From: Alphaproteobacteria bacterium
GTDB lineage: Bacteria; Pseudomonadota; Alphaproteobacteria; SP197
Length of the DNA stretch: 15,018 bases
Reading direction: 5' to 3'
Assembly (NCBI GenBank): GCA_022822575.1
Contig: JAJEBJ010000332.1
Location: forward strand, 1-15,018
The first letter of the stretch is position 1; every line of letters begins with the position of its first letter. Below are positions 1 through 6,538 of the stretch, piece after piece. The position numbers and the translations under genes were made by a program. Under the pieces are notes generated by a model, which made no database searches, was not told the origin of the DNA, and saw only the letters and a list, made by a program, of their open reading frames with translations.

Positions 1-440
1 GTGGGCATGAGGGCTCCATTCCCGGCGCGGCCACCTTTCCACCCCTCCTGCGACGCCTCGATGATCGGCATGCCCGCTGGTTCGCGGGGCTCGCCGTTCC
101 AGCGCCCGCGGGCGAGCCGTTGTGGATAGCCGCCGCCGTAAAGCGACAGGACAGCTCCGGTGAGTCCACCCATTCCCGCACCATTCACTTCCGCCCAGTG
201 CCAGAAGCGCCGGGCAAGATCATCGATGTCGAGACCGTTTCCAGCCATTGCCGCTTCGGCAATGATGATGGCCTGTGCCAGGTCGTCGTCGTCGGGATAC
301 CCGGATCGGGCAACGATGTCCTCCATGCCCCGGGGAAAGGCCTCGGCGATCGCCCGGGCTTGCCATCCCTCTGTCGTGATACCCAGGAGATTGCCGACAG
401 CCAGTCCGACCATCAGGCCCCGTGCGCGATCATCAACCAT
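1..440 (-). CDS. ADP-ribosylglycohydrolase family protein (partial, 3' end beyond the window)
   Basis: ARG/DraG-ARH family hydrolase, expected to cleave N- or O-glycosidic bonds of ADP-ribose in the cytoplasm using two metal ions. The visible 146 residues start at ATG 440 (MVDDRARGLMVGLAVGN). The N-terminal R-x2-G-x3-G-x-A-x-G-N pattern sits at residues 5-17. The acidic metal motif at 49-53 is PDDDD, in place of the TDDT of classical family members. An NGAGMG segment lies at 86-91, and GNGALM at 141-145 matches the family's second phosphate/metal loop. The rest, with the last Asp ligands, is off the left edge. The start codon overlaps the end of the upstream ARPP-1 gene by 8 nt (ATGGTTGA), so translation is probably coupled. 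The family call is firm; the substrate (protein, nucleic acid or free ADP-ribose derivative) is not known from sequence. Confidence 0.88.
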   Translation of the reverse strand, partial: MVDDRARGLMVGLAVGNLLGITTEGWQARAIAEAFPRGMEDIVARSGYPDDDDLAQAIIIAEAAMAGNGLDIDDLARRFWHWAEVNGAGMGGLTGAVLSLYGGGYPQRLARGRWNGEPREPAGMPIIEASQEGWKGGRAGNGALMP

Positions 441-1353
441 GGTGCGCGCTCCGCCTGGTGTCGTACGAGAACGAGGCATGGATCAGCGCATCTTCCAGGA
501 CGAGGGCCTGGCCCGTCAGACGGCGTCCGGTCACCCGGTGTTCGCAGCCGAGGCCGACGCCAGGCGCAGTCTCGGCCGGTGACGTTCCCAGACGCCTGAC
601 TCTCCTGAGGGCGAGGGTGGCAGACGGGCGACCCTTGGACTGTCCGGTTTCGATGAAGTGTGACCGCACCAGCGCTCCCCAGTGTTTGCGGAGAAGATGT
701 GGTGCACCGAAGAGATCCATGGCCGTGACATCCCTGCCGTGCGCCACGACAATGCCGCACTGTCCGGGAAGCGGACCACATTCAACGAGGGCTTCGACAG
801 TTTCCCCGTGAGAGGGGAGACGCCGATAGGTTTTCTCCAGTTCTTCGGCGGCGTCCGTCGGTGACGCGATGCCTTCCCGCAGCATCATGGCCGAGATGTC
901 GTCCCAGATGGCGCCCTGATCGCTCATGCGGTCCCGGTTGGCACTGAAGGACCTGTTGACGCTGGCCCGCTTCCTCTTCCGGATCCGCTCGGGCGCGAAG
1001 GCCTCCGCGCGGCGCCATGCCCGATGGCGACCCCATCGGCCCTGTTCCAGGCACGATACGGGAACATCAAGCTTGGATCCGGCCTGAACGAGAACAGTGG
1101 CGTTGATGGTGCGATTCTGATTGCCGCCGGTGAAATGTTCACCCTCGACGATCAGGATCGGCCTGGCGGTTGGATTGGTGACCTGCAGTGCTCCGACTGT
1201 CGCCACATCGAACTCGCTGACGATCAGTCCCGACGAACCGCCGGTGTCGATGGACGGAAGGCGGTTGTCCTGCAGATAGACGGGGAAGAACGAGACACCG
1301 AGGCGCGTGATCGGAGATCCTACGGCGGCGTTTTCAAGGCTGGGTATGGTCAT
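433..1353 (-). CDS. ARPP-1 family domain protein (ARG-associated)
   Basis: I recognise this as the ARPP-1 family, named for its association with ADP-ribosylglycohydrolases; no biochemical activity is established. The start is ATG 1353 (MTIPSLEN), because a near-perfect Shine-Dalgarno AAGGAGGT lies 4 nt upstream; an in-frame ATG at 1398 has no such site. The product has 306 residues. The core is residues 48-107: a beta-rich segment, then EGEHFTGGNQNR at 70-81 and a VSCLEQGRW motif at 99-107. A basic linker follows (121-135, rich in R/K). The second half includes DQGAIWDDI (145-153) and the strand-turn segment VVAHGRDVTAMDLFG (202-216), typical of the family. The last 70 residues are Arg-rich and less familiar. 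No signal peptide or membrane segment is seen. It overlaps the ARG gene by 8 nt and diverges from the Nudix regulator, so all three probably act in one ADP-ribose/NAD-related process. Confidence 0.82.
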   Translation of the reverse strand: MTIPSLENAAVGSPITRLGVSFFPVYLQDNRLPSIDTGGSSGLIVSEFDVATVGALQVTNPTARPILIVEGEHFTGGNQNRTINATVLVQAGSKLDVPVSCLEQGRWGRHRAWRRAEAFAPERIRKRKRASVNRSFSANRDRMSDQGAIWDDISAMMLREGIASPTDAAEELEKTYRRLPSHGETVEALVECGPLPGQCGIVVAHGRDVTAMDLFGAPHLLRKHWGALVRSHFIETGQSKGRPSATLALRRVRRLGTSPAETAPGVGLGCEHRVTGRRLTGQALVLEDALIHASFSYDTRRSAHHG

Positions 1354-1357
1354 GCTA

Positions 1358-1365
1358 ACCTCCTT
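1358..1365 (-). promoter_or_regulatory. Strong ribosome binding site deciding the ARPP-1 start
   Basis: AAGGAGGT on the minus strand, 4 nt before ATG 1353. It sets the start at MTIPSLEN rather than at the upstream in-frame ATG 1398, which lies upstream of the predicted transcription start and next to the operators. Confidence 0.85.
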
Positions 1366-1369
1366 GGGT

Positions 1370-1390
1370 TTATTGTGGCAATGACAATTA
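1370..1390. promoter_or_regulatory. NrtR-type operator 2 (downstream site)
   Basis: TTATTGT-N7-ACAATTA, a 21-bp inverted repeat with one mismatched pair between the 7-nt arms. It has the GT-N7-AC core described for NrtR-family operators. It covers the predicted transcription start of the ARPP-1 operon and the edge of its -10 box. Its centre (1380) is 32 bp from the centre of the upstream site (1412), about three helical turns, so two dimers would sit on the same DNA face. Binding by the neighbouring regulator is inferred. Confidence 0.68.
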
Positions 1391-1416
1391 TATGGCATTC
1401 ATTATTGTCCGTACAA
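1387..1416 (-). promoter_or_regulatory. Predicted promoter of the ARPP-1 - ARG operon
   Basis: On the minus strand, a perfect -10 TATAAT (plus coordinates 1387-1392) follows a -35-like TTGTAC (1411-1416) with an 18-bp spacer. The -35 matches TTGACA at only three of six positions. The predicted start is near 1380, giving a leader of about 27 nt that contains the strong ribosome binding site. The upstream operator covers the -35 and the downstream operator touches the -10 and start site, the expected geometry for repression. Confidence 0.6.
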
Positions 1417-1422
1417 CAATAA
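1402..1422. promoter_or_regulatory. NrtR-type operator 1 (upstream site)
   Basis: TTATTGT-N7-ACAATAA, a 21-bp inverted repeat with perfect 7-nt arms and spacer CCGTACA. The GT-N7-AC core matches the operator class reported for NrtR regulators. It overlaps the -35 element of the leftward promoter and lies about 30 bp upstream of the nrtR-like GTG start, so it could also serve autoregulation. Confidence 0.75.
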
Positions 1423-1454
1423 ATATTCCATGGACGGAATTGTGAGGAATCACC

Positions 1455-2315
1455 GTGAGTTATCCGCCATTTGCCGTCACCGTCGACATAGCGCTCTTCA
1501 CCATCGAGGATGACATCTTCAAGATTCTGTTGATCGAACGCGGTGGGGATCCCTATTGCGGAGACCTCGCCCTGCCGGGCGGCTTCGTGCTTCCCGACGA
1601 GGATCTCGACGCGGCAGCCGCCCGGGAATTGGAGGAAGAAACCGGCCTCGCCGACGACGCCTGGCACCTCGAGCAGCTCGCCGCCTACGGCGATCCGGCT
1701 CGGGATCCGCGCATGCGCACAGTGACGGTCGCCTTCTGGGCCATCACCGCCAGTCTGCCCCGCCCCCGGGGCGGCAGCGATGCGGCAGCCGCCTACCTCG
1801 TGCCCGTGGACAGAATCGAAGGCGATCATCTTCGCCTCGCCTTCGACCATGACCGGATCGTCGAGGATGCGGTGGACCGGATCCGCTCAAGACTGGAAAC
1901 GACGACCATTGCCGCACAGTTCTGCCCGCCAGCCTTCACGGTCGCAGAGTTGCGCAAGGTCTATGAAACGATCTGGAACACCCCTCTCGATCCGGGAAAC
2001 TTCCAGAGGTTTGTGCGCGACAGCGGCGCATTCACACCCGTATCGTCCTTCAAACCGATCGTCCACGCCCGGGCAACCCCGCATGCTCGCGTCCTGGAAC
2101 CAGCCGTTGCTCTCCTTGGGCCAAGTGAGGGGGCGACCGACGACACAGAAGCCGGGTCCTCTGCCGATTCGGCGCCGTCCCTTGATCGCCTTGCGTCCGG
2201 GGAGAAGACCGTGAAGCGGAGCAGGCGCGGGCGGCCGGCGTCCAGATGGATGGTAAGGGAAGGGCGGCCCGGCATGCTTGCGAAGCCGCTGCGCCGAAAG
2301 ACAGACGACTCGTGA
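1455..2315 (+). CDS. NrtR-like transcriptional regulator (Nudix domain + winged helix)
   Basis: Nudix-fused regulator of the NrtR type. Family members bind ADP-ribose or related NAD-derived ligands through the Nudix domain and leave their operators. GTG start at 1455, with TGAGGA 6 nt upstream; 286 residues. The Nudix domain spans about residues 5-145. The Nudix box (43-65) is complete: G43-x5-E49-x7-R57-E58-L-x-E61-E62-x-G-L. Many NrtR repressors have lost this catalytic signature, so this one may still hydrolyse a nucleoside diphosphate such as ADP-ribose. A winged helix follows at about 155-200 (FTVAELRKVYETIW then NFQRFVRDSGAF). The tail beyond 205 is low-complexity, and a KRSRRGRPASRW segment near 250-262 resembles the GRPA motif that normally closes the wing, displaced here by about 50 residues. 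It is divergent from the ARPP-1 operon, with two matching operators between them. Its end lies 4 nt from the end of the Rieske gene. Confidence 0.83.
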   Translation: MSYPPFAVTVDIALFTIEDDIFKILLIERGGDPYCGDLALPGGFVLPDEDLDAAAARELEEETGLADDAWHLEQLAAYGDPARDPRMRTVTVAFWAITASLPRPRGGSDAAAAYLVPVDRIEGDHLRLAFDHDRIVEDAVDRIRSRLETTTIAAQFCPPAFTVAELRKVYETIWNTPLDPGNFQRFVRDSGAFTPVSSFKPIVHARATPHARVLEPAVALLGPSEGATDDTEAGSSADSAPSLDRLASGEKTVKRSRRGRPASRWMVREGRPGMLAKPLRRKTDDS

Positions 2316-2319
2316 CGCT

Positions 2320-3504
2320 TCAGGGCGCCTCGAGCGGAACCATGTCGAGAATGTTGGCCTGGAAGAAGGTCAGAGAGGTTTCGCCGTAGTCGGCCAGTTC
2401 ACCGGTCTTCATCATCGGTGAATGCAGGGCCTTTTGCTGTTGTTCGACGACCCACATGTCCTCGATCTGAAAGTCGAGGGCCTCCATGGCGTGACAGCCC
2501 AGTTCATCGATGGAAATGTAGCGTCGGCCATCCTTCATGATGTGACCATGACCGCTGGTGCCGCTTCTGCGCCCCTCCTCTTTCGGTTTCTCATCCTTCG
2601 GCCGGGGCGCCATCCAGGTGCGCAGCTCGAGGTAGCAGCGCTCCGGACCGACCGGGACGATCACGTAAGCCGAGAAGAATATGGACGTGGCCAGCACCCC
2701 GGAATTGGGAAAGAACTGCCACACAACGGGACGCCGTCCCGACATCGCGGTTCCGGGTATGGTGGCGTAGTGTGAGTTTTCCCGGGACGGGTTTTCGCCG
2801 AAGCCGATGGAGACCCAGTGACGGTGAACCGCATCCCAGTCCTGATCCTCCACGTCGGGACCCATGAGAGTCTTGTCGTGGAGATAGCTCAGGTGGTAGC
2901 CATCCATCGCGTTCTCGCAGAACACCTTCCAGTTGCAGTGTATGTCGTAGCGTATCGGGCGTTTCTCGGACAGTCCTTCCAGTGAATGTGGCCACATGTG
3001 GGTCCTGGGCATGGAGCCGATCCAGGTATCGAAGTCCTCGTCGGGTTGAGCCATCGGATTGACGAACACGAGGTCGCCGATGGTACCGACGCTGCCGGAG
3101 TGCAGGGGCCAGTCCGCCAGGTTCATGCCGGCGAAGCAGAGGTCCTTCTTCGGCAGTCCCCGCAGACTTCCGTCATCGATGTTGTAGGTCCAGGCGTGAT
3201 AGGGGCAGACGATGCCGTGGCGGCAGTTGCCCGCCCCCTCTTCGAAGATCTGCGTTCCCCGGTGTCGGCACGTGTTGTGGTAGGCGCGCAGTGAACCATC
3301 CCTCGTGCGCACGACGATCATGGGATAGCGGTTGATCTGAACCGCCTTGTAGTCTCCGACATGCAGCACATCCTGAGCCGTGCAGGCAAAGGTCCAGGAC
3401 CGGCTGAACAGCTCCCGGTGTTCCCGTTCGAACCAGGTGCTGGAGTAGTAGCACTGCTTCGGCAACAGCTGCCGGGCCTTGTTCGGTTTCGGGGGAACGG
3501 TCAT
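2320..3504 (-). CDS. Rieske [2Fe-2S] non-haem iron oxygenase, alpha subunit
   Basis: Catalytic component of a ring-hydroxylating or N-demethylating type oxygenase; it needs a separate reductase, which is not encoded here. Numbered from ATG 3528: Rieske cluster ligands C87-x-H89 and C108-x2-H111, then mononuclear iron ligands D209-x2-H212-x4-H217 (ENAMDGYHLSYLH). The C-terminal QIEDMWVVEQQQ helix should supply the last carboxylate ligand. I prefer the start at ATG 3504 (MTVPPKPN, 394 residues), because AAGGGAG lies 9 nt upstream. ATG 3528 has GGAAG only 2 nt away, too close. The gene follows the permease stop by 56 nt on the same strand and is probably the third gene of the ureohydrolase-permease operon. 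The substrate cannot be told from sequence; small nitrogenous substrates (betaines, methylated purines) are possible given the neighbours. Confidence 0.87.
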   Translation of the reverse strand: MTVPPKPNKARQLLPKQCYYSSTWFEREHRELFSRSWTFACTAQDVLHVGDYKAVQINRYPMIVVRTRDGSLRAYHNTCRHRGTQIFEEGAGNCRHGIVCPYHAWTYNIDDGSLRGLPKKDLCFAGMNLADWPLHSGSVGTIGDLVFVNPMAQPDEDFDTWIGSMPRTHMWPHSLEGLSEKRPIRYDIHCNWKVFCENAMDGYHLSYLHDKTLMGPDVEDQDWDAVHRHWVSIGFGENPSRENSHYATIPGTAMSGRRPVVWQFFPNSGVLATSIFFSAYVIVPVGPERCYLELRTWMAPRPKDEKPKEEGRRSGTSGHGHIMKDGRRYISIDELGCHAMEALDFQIEDMWVVEQQQKALHSPMMKTGELADYGETSLTFFQANILDMVPLEAP

Positions 3505-3513
3505 GTCTCGCAT

Positions 3514-3520
3514 CTCCCTT
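3514..3520 (-). promoter_or_regulatory. Ribosome binding site supporting the Rieske start at 3504
   Basis: AAGGGAG on the minus strand, 9 nt before ATG 3504. It lies inside the possible N-terminal extension from ATG 3528, and so favours the shorter protein. Confidence 0.5.
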
Positions 3521-3560
3521 GTTGCCATCGCTTCCGGTCAAGGATCCAGAACGACGGCCT

Positions 3561-5321
3561 TCACTCTATCGAAGGCCGTGACCGGGATGTCCCCTGTTCG
3601 GGGCGTTCGACACGCACGGTCAGGATGTCGGCGTTGGTGAAGCTCTGGTGGTGAACCGACGAGGTGTAGTGCCGCAGAAGCCTGAGGGAAAGTTCCCTTT
3701 CGACCGTGGTCCTGTCAGGCTGTTCGCCGAGTACCATGATTTGGTCCTCGATGTTGCCTTCGCTTCCCGATGTGACGAACTCAAGCTCGATGGAGGAGCC
3801 CTCGCCGCGCGCCTTGACCACAAGCCTCCTGGCATCACTGCTGTCGTCGGCAGTCATCAGTGTCGCAACCATCTCGTCGCCAACAAGGATGAGGCGGTCC
3901 GTCTGCACTTCGGTCCAGCCGTGTCGTTTGGCGATCTTCTTGAGAAATTCGGATATCTCCTGGAGCGTATCGGTTTCCAGTCTCGTTTTCAGGACAGCGC
4001 TTTTCGGCGACATCAGGTTGAGACAAACCGTCAGCACGACGGCCGTGATACCCCCGGCGGTCATGCCATTGCCGACGAGACTGCCCATCCAGGGACCCAG
4101 CAGGTCCGGGAAGATGACACCGTGCTGAAAACCGGTACCGATCCAGAAGGCGGTGCCGACCATCAGACTCTTGCGATAGTCCATGCCGTCGCCGATCACG
4201 AGGCGCATGCCGGCGACGAACAGAAGGCCGAGAAGGACAATCAGGTAGGCGGCCGCCACTGCCGCCGGAATTGCCAGCACGAGGGCCGCGAACTTCGGCA
4301 CAAAGGCGGCGAACAGGAGAACCAGGCCGACACAGACCCCGACCCTGCGCGACGCGATGCCGGTCAATTCCACGACCGCGATGCTCGTCGAATAGGTCGT
4401 GTTGGGAATCGTCCCGGCAAGCCCTGAAAGGAAGTTGCCCACACCGTCGGCAGAAACCGCACCCTGAACCACCTTGTAGTCGATGGCTCGACGGTGTTTC
4501 CAGGAAACCGACTGGATGGCGACGGAATCGCCCACGGTCTCGATGGCGCCGACATAGGTCACGAAGATGAAGGCCGGCAGCAAGATCCAGAACGTCGGTC
4601 CGAAATCAAGATCGAATCCCGGCCAGCCACCGTCCGGAATGCCGATCCAGCCGGCTGCGGCAACCCGGGCCATGTCGTAGAGACCAAACCATGCAGCGAC
4701 GAGACAACCGATGACAATACCGATGATAGGCGCCCACAGGCGCAGGGAGGACCGCGAGCCAAAGGCAATGGCAAGCATGATGACGAGCGTCGTGCCTGCA
4801 ACGAGCGGCGAGGCCAGTGGTTCAACGTCGTCCGGGACATCTGCCAGCATGTCGAACACGATGGGCATGACGGTCACCGGAATCATCATGATGACGGTCC
4901 CGGTCACCGCCGGTGTCAGGATCCGGCGCAGGATCGAAAGACGCCTGGCCAGCGTGAACTGGACCAGGGATGACAGGAAGACGAGCGTGGCCAGCATGCC
5001 CGGTCCACCCTCGGCCAGAGCCGTGACACACACGGCAATGAAGGCGCCGGAAGTCCCCATGATGAGAATGTAGCCAGAGCCGAACGGCCCGATCCTGTGA
5101 GCCTGGAGAATGGTTGTGAGGCCACTCACGACGAGGGCGGCGAAGGCGGCCCAGACAAGAAAGGCCTCGCTGCCCCCTCCGGCCCTCACCACGATTGCCG
5201 GTGCCAGGACGATGCCGGTGACCACAAGAATCGCGAACTGGGTCCCCAGGCCGATGGTCAGAAGGAGCGGCGGTTTGTCGTGGGGTTCAAAGCGAACCCC
5301 GGTGTTGCGGGTTTCGTTCAT
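3561..5321 (-). CDS. NCS2-family nucleobase-type permease with extra C-terminal cytoplasmic domain
   Basis: Inner-membrane permease of the nucleobase:cation symporter-2 (SLC23, xanthine/uracil) family. ATG 5321 (MNETRNTG) starts 1 nt after the ureohydrolase stop; a TTG at 5354 is in frame but would overlap that gene. The product has 586 residues. About a dozen hydrophobic segments fill residues 20-430. The NCS2 signature region is present: an ETVGDSVA segment, then GLAGTIPNTTYSTSIAVVELTGIASR. Usual family members end soon after the last helix (roughly 430-460 residues). Here about 150 more residues follow, starting near TRLETDTLQEISEFLKK. The segment RLILVGDEMVATLM and a closing ADILTVRVE strand look like a degenerate GHKL (HATPase/anti-sigma-like) fold without the usual N-box Asn. 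The domain assignment is tentative. The cargo is probably a purine-like or other nitrogenous base, inferred from family only. Confidence 0.85.
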   Translation of the reverse strand: MNETRNTGVRFEPHDKPPLLLTIGLGTQFAILVVTGIVLAPAIVVRAGGGSEAFLVWAAFAALVVSGLTTILQAHRIGPFGSGYILIMGTSGAFIAVCVTALAEGGPGMLATLVFLSSLVQFTLARRLSILRRILTPAVTGTVIMMIPVTVMPIVFDMLADVPDDVEPLASPLVAGTTLVIMLAIAFGSRSSLRLWAPIIGIVIGCLVAAWFGLYDMARVAAAGWIGIPDGGWPGFDLDFGPTFWILLPAFIFVTYVGAIETVGDSVAIQSVSWKHRRAIDYKVVQGAVSADGVGNFLSGLAGTIPNTTYSTSIAVVELTGIASRRVGVCVGLVLLFAAFVPKFAALVLAIPAAVAAAYLIVLLGLLFVAGMRLVIGDGMDYRKSLMVGTAFWIGTGFQHGVIFPDLLGPWMGSLVGNGMTAGGITAVVLTVCLNLMSPKSAVLKTRLETDTLQEISEFLKKIAKRHGWTEVQTDRLILVGDEMVATLMTADDSSDARRLVVKARGEGSSIELEFVTSGSEGNIEDQIMVLGEQPDRTTVERELSLRLLRHYTSSVHHQSFTNADILTVRVERPEQGTSRSRPSIE

Positions 5322-5322
5322 G

Positions 5323-6396
5323 TCACGCGCCGCGTCCGAGTTTGCGCAGGGCAAGACCCGCGGCCAGGTAGACGATGATGTAGACGATGACCCGGTAGAC
5401 GGCGGCCGAACCTGGCGGAATGCAGATGAAGCTGAAACCGGTCAAACCGCGCCGGCCGATCTCGTGGGCAATGCGGATGACTTCGTAGTCGGTCATGGCG
5501 ATGGGTTCCACCAGTTCGCCGAGGATGTCTCCCGGCGCCGGCCCGGCGCCACCCATGACATCCATGTCAAAGTGGGCGTAGACGCCCCGGGTGCCATCCC
5601 AGGCGCGATCGAGCTCCCGGACACATCCCTCGATCCCCAGGCCTGTGCGCAGTTCCCACGAGGAGATGAAGCGGGCGCCGTCATCCAGATAGCGGCGAAC
5701 GGTGTCGCTTGTCTCCAGCATGCCGCGTTCGCCGATCTCGACAAGATTGCGGGGATGCATGTTGTCGAGAAACTCGTACATCTTGTGTTTCCAGGACGCA
5801 GCGCCTGCAATCCTCGGATCTCCGGTCAGATAGTCGAGAGGCTGGGCATCCCAATGCGTATCGAGACTGACGCATCCCACCGCACCTTCCGTGTGTTCGG
5901 CGCAGGCCTTGGCGATGGCAAAGCTGCCGCAGGGGCTGTTCTGCCCGATCACCACCGGAACAGCACCGGCGCGCAAGGCGTCCCGGCACTTCGCCTCCAC
6001 GGCCTCCTGCGCGGCAAGGATGCGCTCGGGCGTCTGGTTCTCCATGACGTCCGGGGGAATGTCCGCATCGCCGTAGTCGACCATGGTGATGTGATCGAAG
6101 AGCTCCAGGTCGAAATCCTGGATGTAGCCACCCGGGTAGCGTGCCGACTGCTGGCGGACCCGCTTGGGCGCCTCGATCCATTCTTCCATGGCGACACCGG
6201 CGTACTTTCCATCCTCGGCGGCGACATAGGGCGCGCCGATGATGACCACGTCCGCGCCTTCAAGATCATCCGGCGTCCTCGCGACGGGACGCGACATGAA
6301 CGAGGGCGTCTCCGGCGCGACAAGCGGGAATTCTCGCCTTCCGGCGAAACTTGTCGCCATGAAGGTCTCCCAGTCCGGATAACCAGTGTTGCTCAT
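5323..6396 (-). CDS. Arginase/agmatinase-fold (ureohydrolase) family protein with altered metal site
   Basis: Ureohydrolase fold, 357 residues. Metal-binding landmarks seen: D179-x-H181-x-D183 (SLDTHWDA) and D277-x-D279 (HFDMDVMGG). The first usual landmark, GGDHS with its His ligand, is replaced by G151-QNSPCG, so that His is missing. The rest of the core, including GDILGELVEP and the ending FICIPPGSAAVYRVIVYI, is ordered and does not look decayed. The last 25 residues are hydrophobic then basic and could be a membrane-contacting helix. The start ATG 6396 has AGAGGA about 10 nt upstream. It is first in an operon with the NCS2 permease (1-nt gap) and the Rieske gene, and diverges from the CoA-transferase. 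The substrate is probably a guanidino, amidino or ureido compound, but it need not be agmatine or arginine. No symbol is justified. Confidence 0.8.
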   Translation of the reverse strand: MSNTGYPDWETFMATSFAGRREFPLVAPETPSFMSRPVARTPDDLEGADVVIIGAPYVAAEDGKYAGVAMEEWIEAPKRVRQQSARYPGGYIQDFDLELFDHITMVDYGDADIPPDVMENQTPERILAAQEAVEAKCRDALRAGAVPVVIGQNSPCGSFAIAKACAEHTEGAVGCVSLDTHWDAQPLDYLTGDPRIAGAASWKHKMYEFLDNMHPRNLVEIGERGMLETSDTVRRYLDDGARFISSWELRTGLGIEGCVRELDRAWDGTRGVYAHFDMDVMGGAGPAPGDILGELVEPIAMTDYEVIRIAHEIGRRGLTGFSFICIPPGSAAVYRVIVYIIVYLAAGLALRKLGRGA

Positions 6397-6538
6397 GGGA
6401 CGTCATCCTCTTTGCGCGGTCCGCCGCCAGCGTCGTGGCCCTCGGGAACAATTGCAAGATGGTAGAGACGAAATCCCGGGCTTGTTCTGTCGACGCACTC
6501 CATGGCATGTCCCATGTCAGGCAGAGGTACTGGAAACG

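Noticed and set aside
120..128. TGTGGATAG, one base from a DnaA box
   Set aside because: It lies inside the ARG coding sequence (the GYPQR codons), single and about 14 kb from the candidate origin; a chance match is enough.
2311..2325. Terminator between the convergent nrtR-like and Rieske genes
   Set aside because: Only 4 nt separate the stop codons and no hairpin with T-run is visible; the same holds for GST and purH, whose stops abut at 8437/8438.
3648..4427. 259-residue open frame on the plus strand
   Set aside because: Antisense to the permease C-terminal domain; composition rich in H/D/E/R as expected for a reverse frame of a membrane protein.
5319..5354. TTG start at 5354 for the permease
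   Set aside because: It would overlap the ureohydrolase by about 30 nt without a ribosome binding site; ATG 5321 directly after the stop is the normal operon arrangement.
5110..6465. 451-residue open frame on the plus strand
   Set aside because: Antisense to the ureohydrolase and the start of the permease, with no family motifs; shadow of GC-rich coding DNA.
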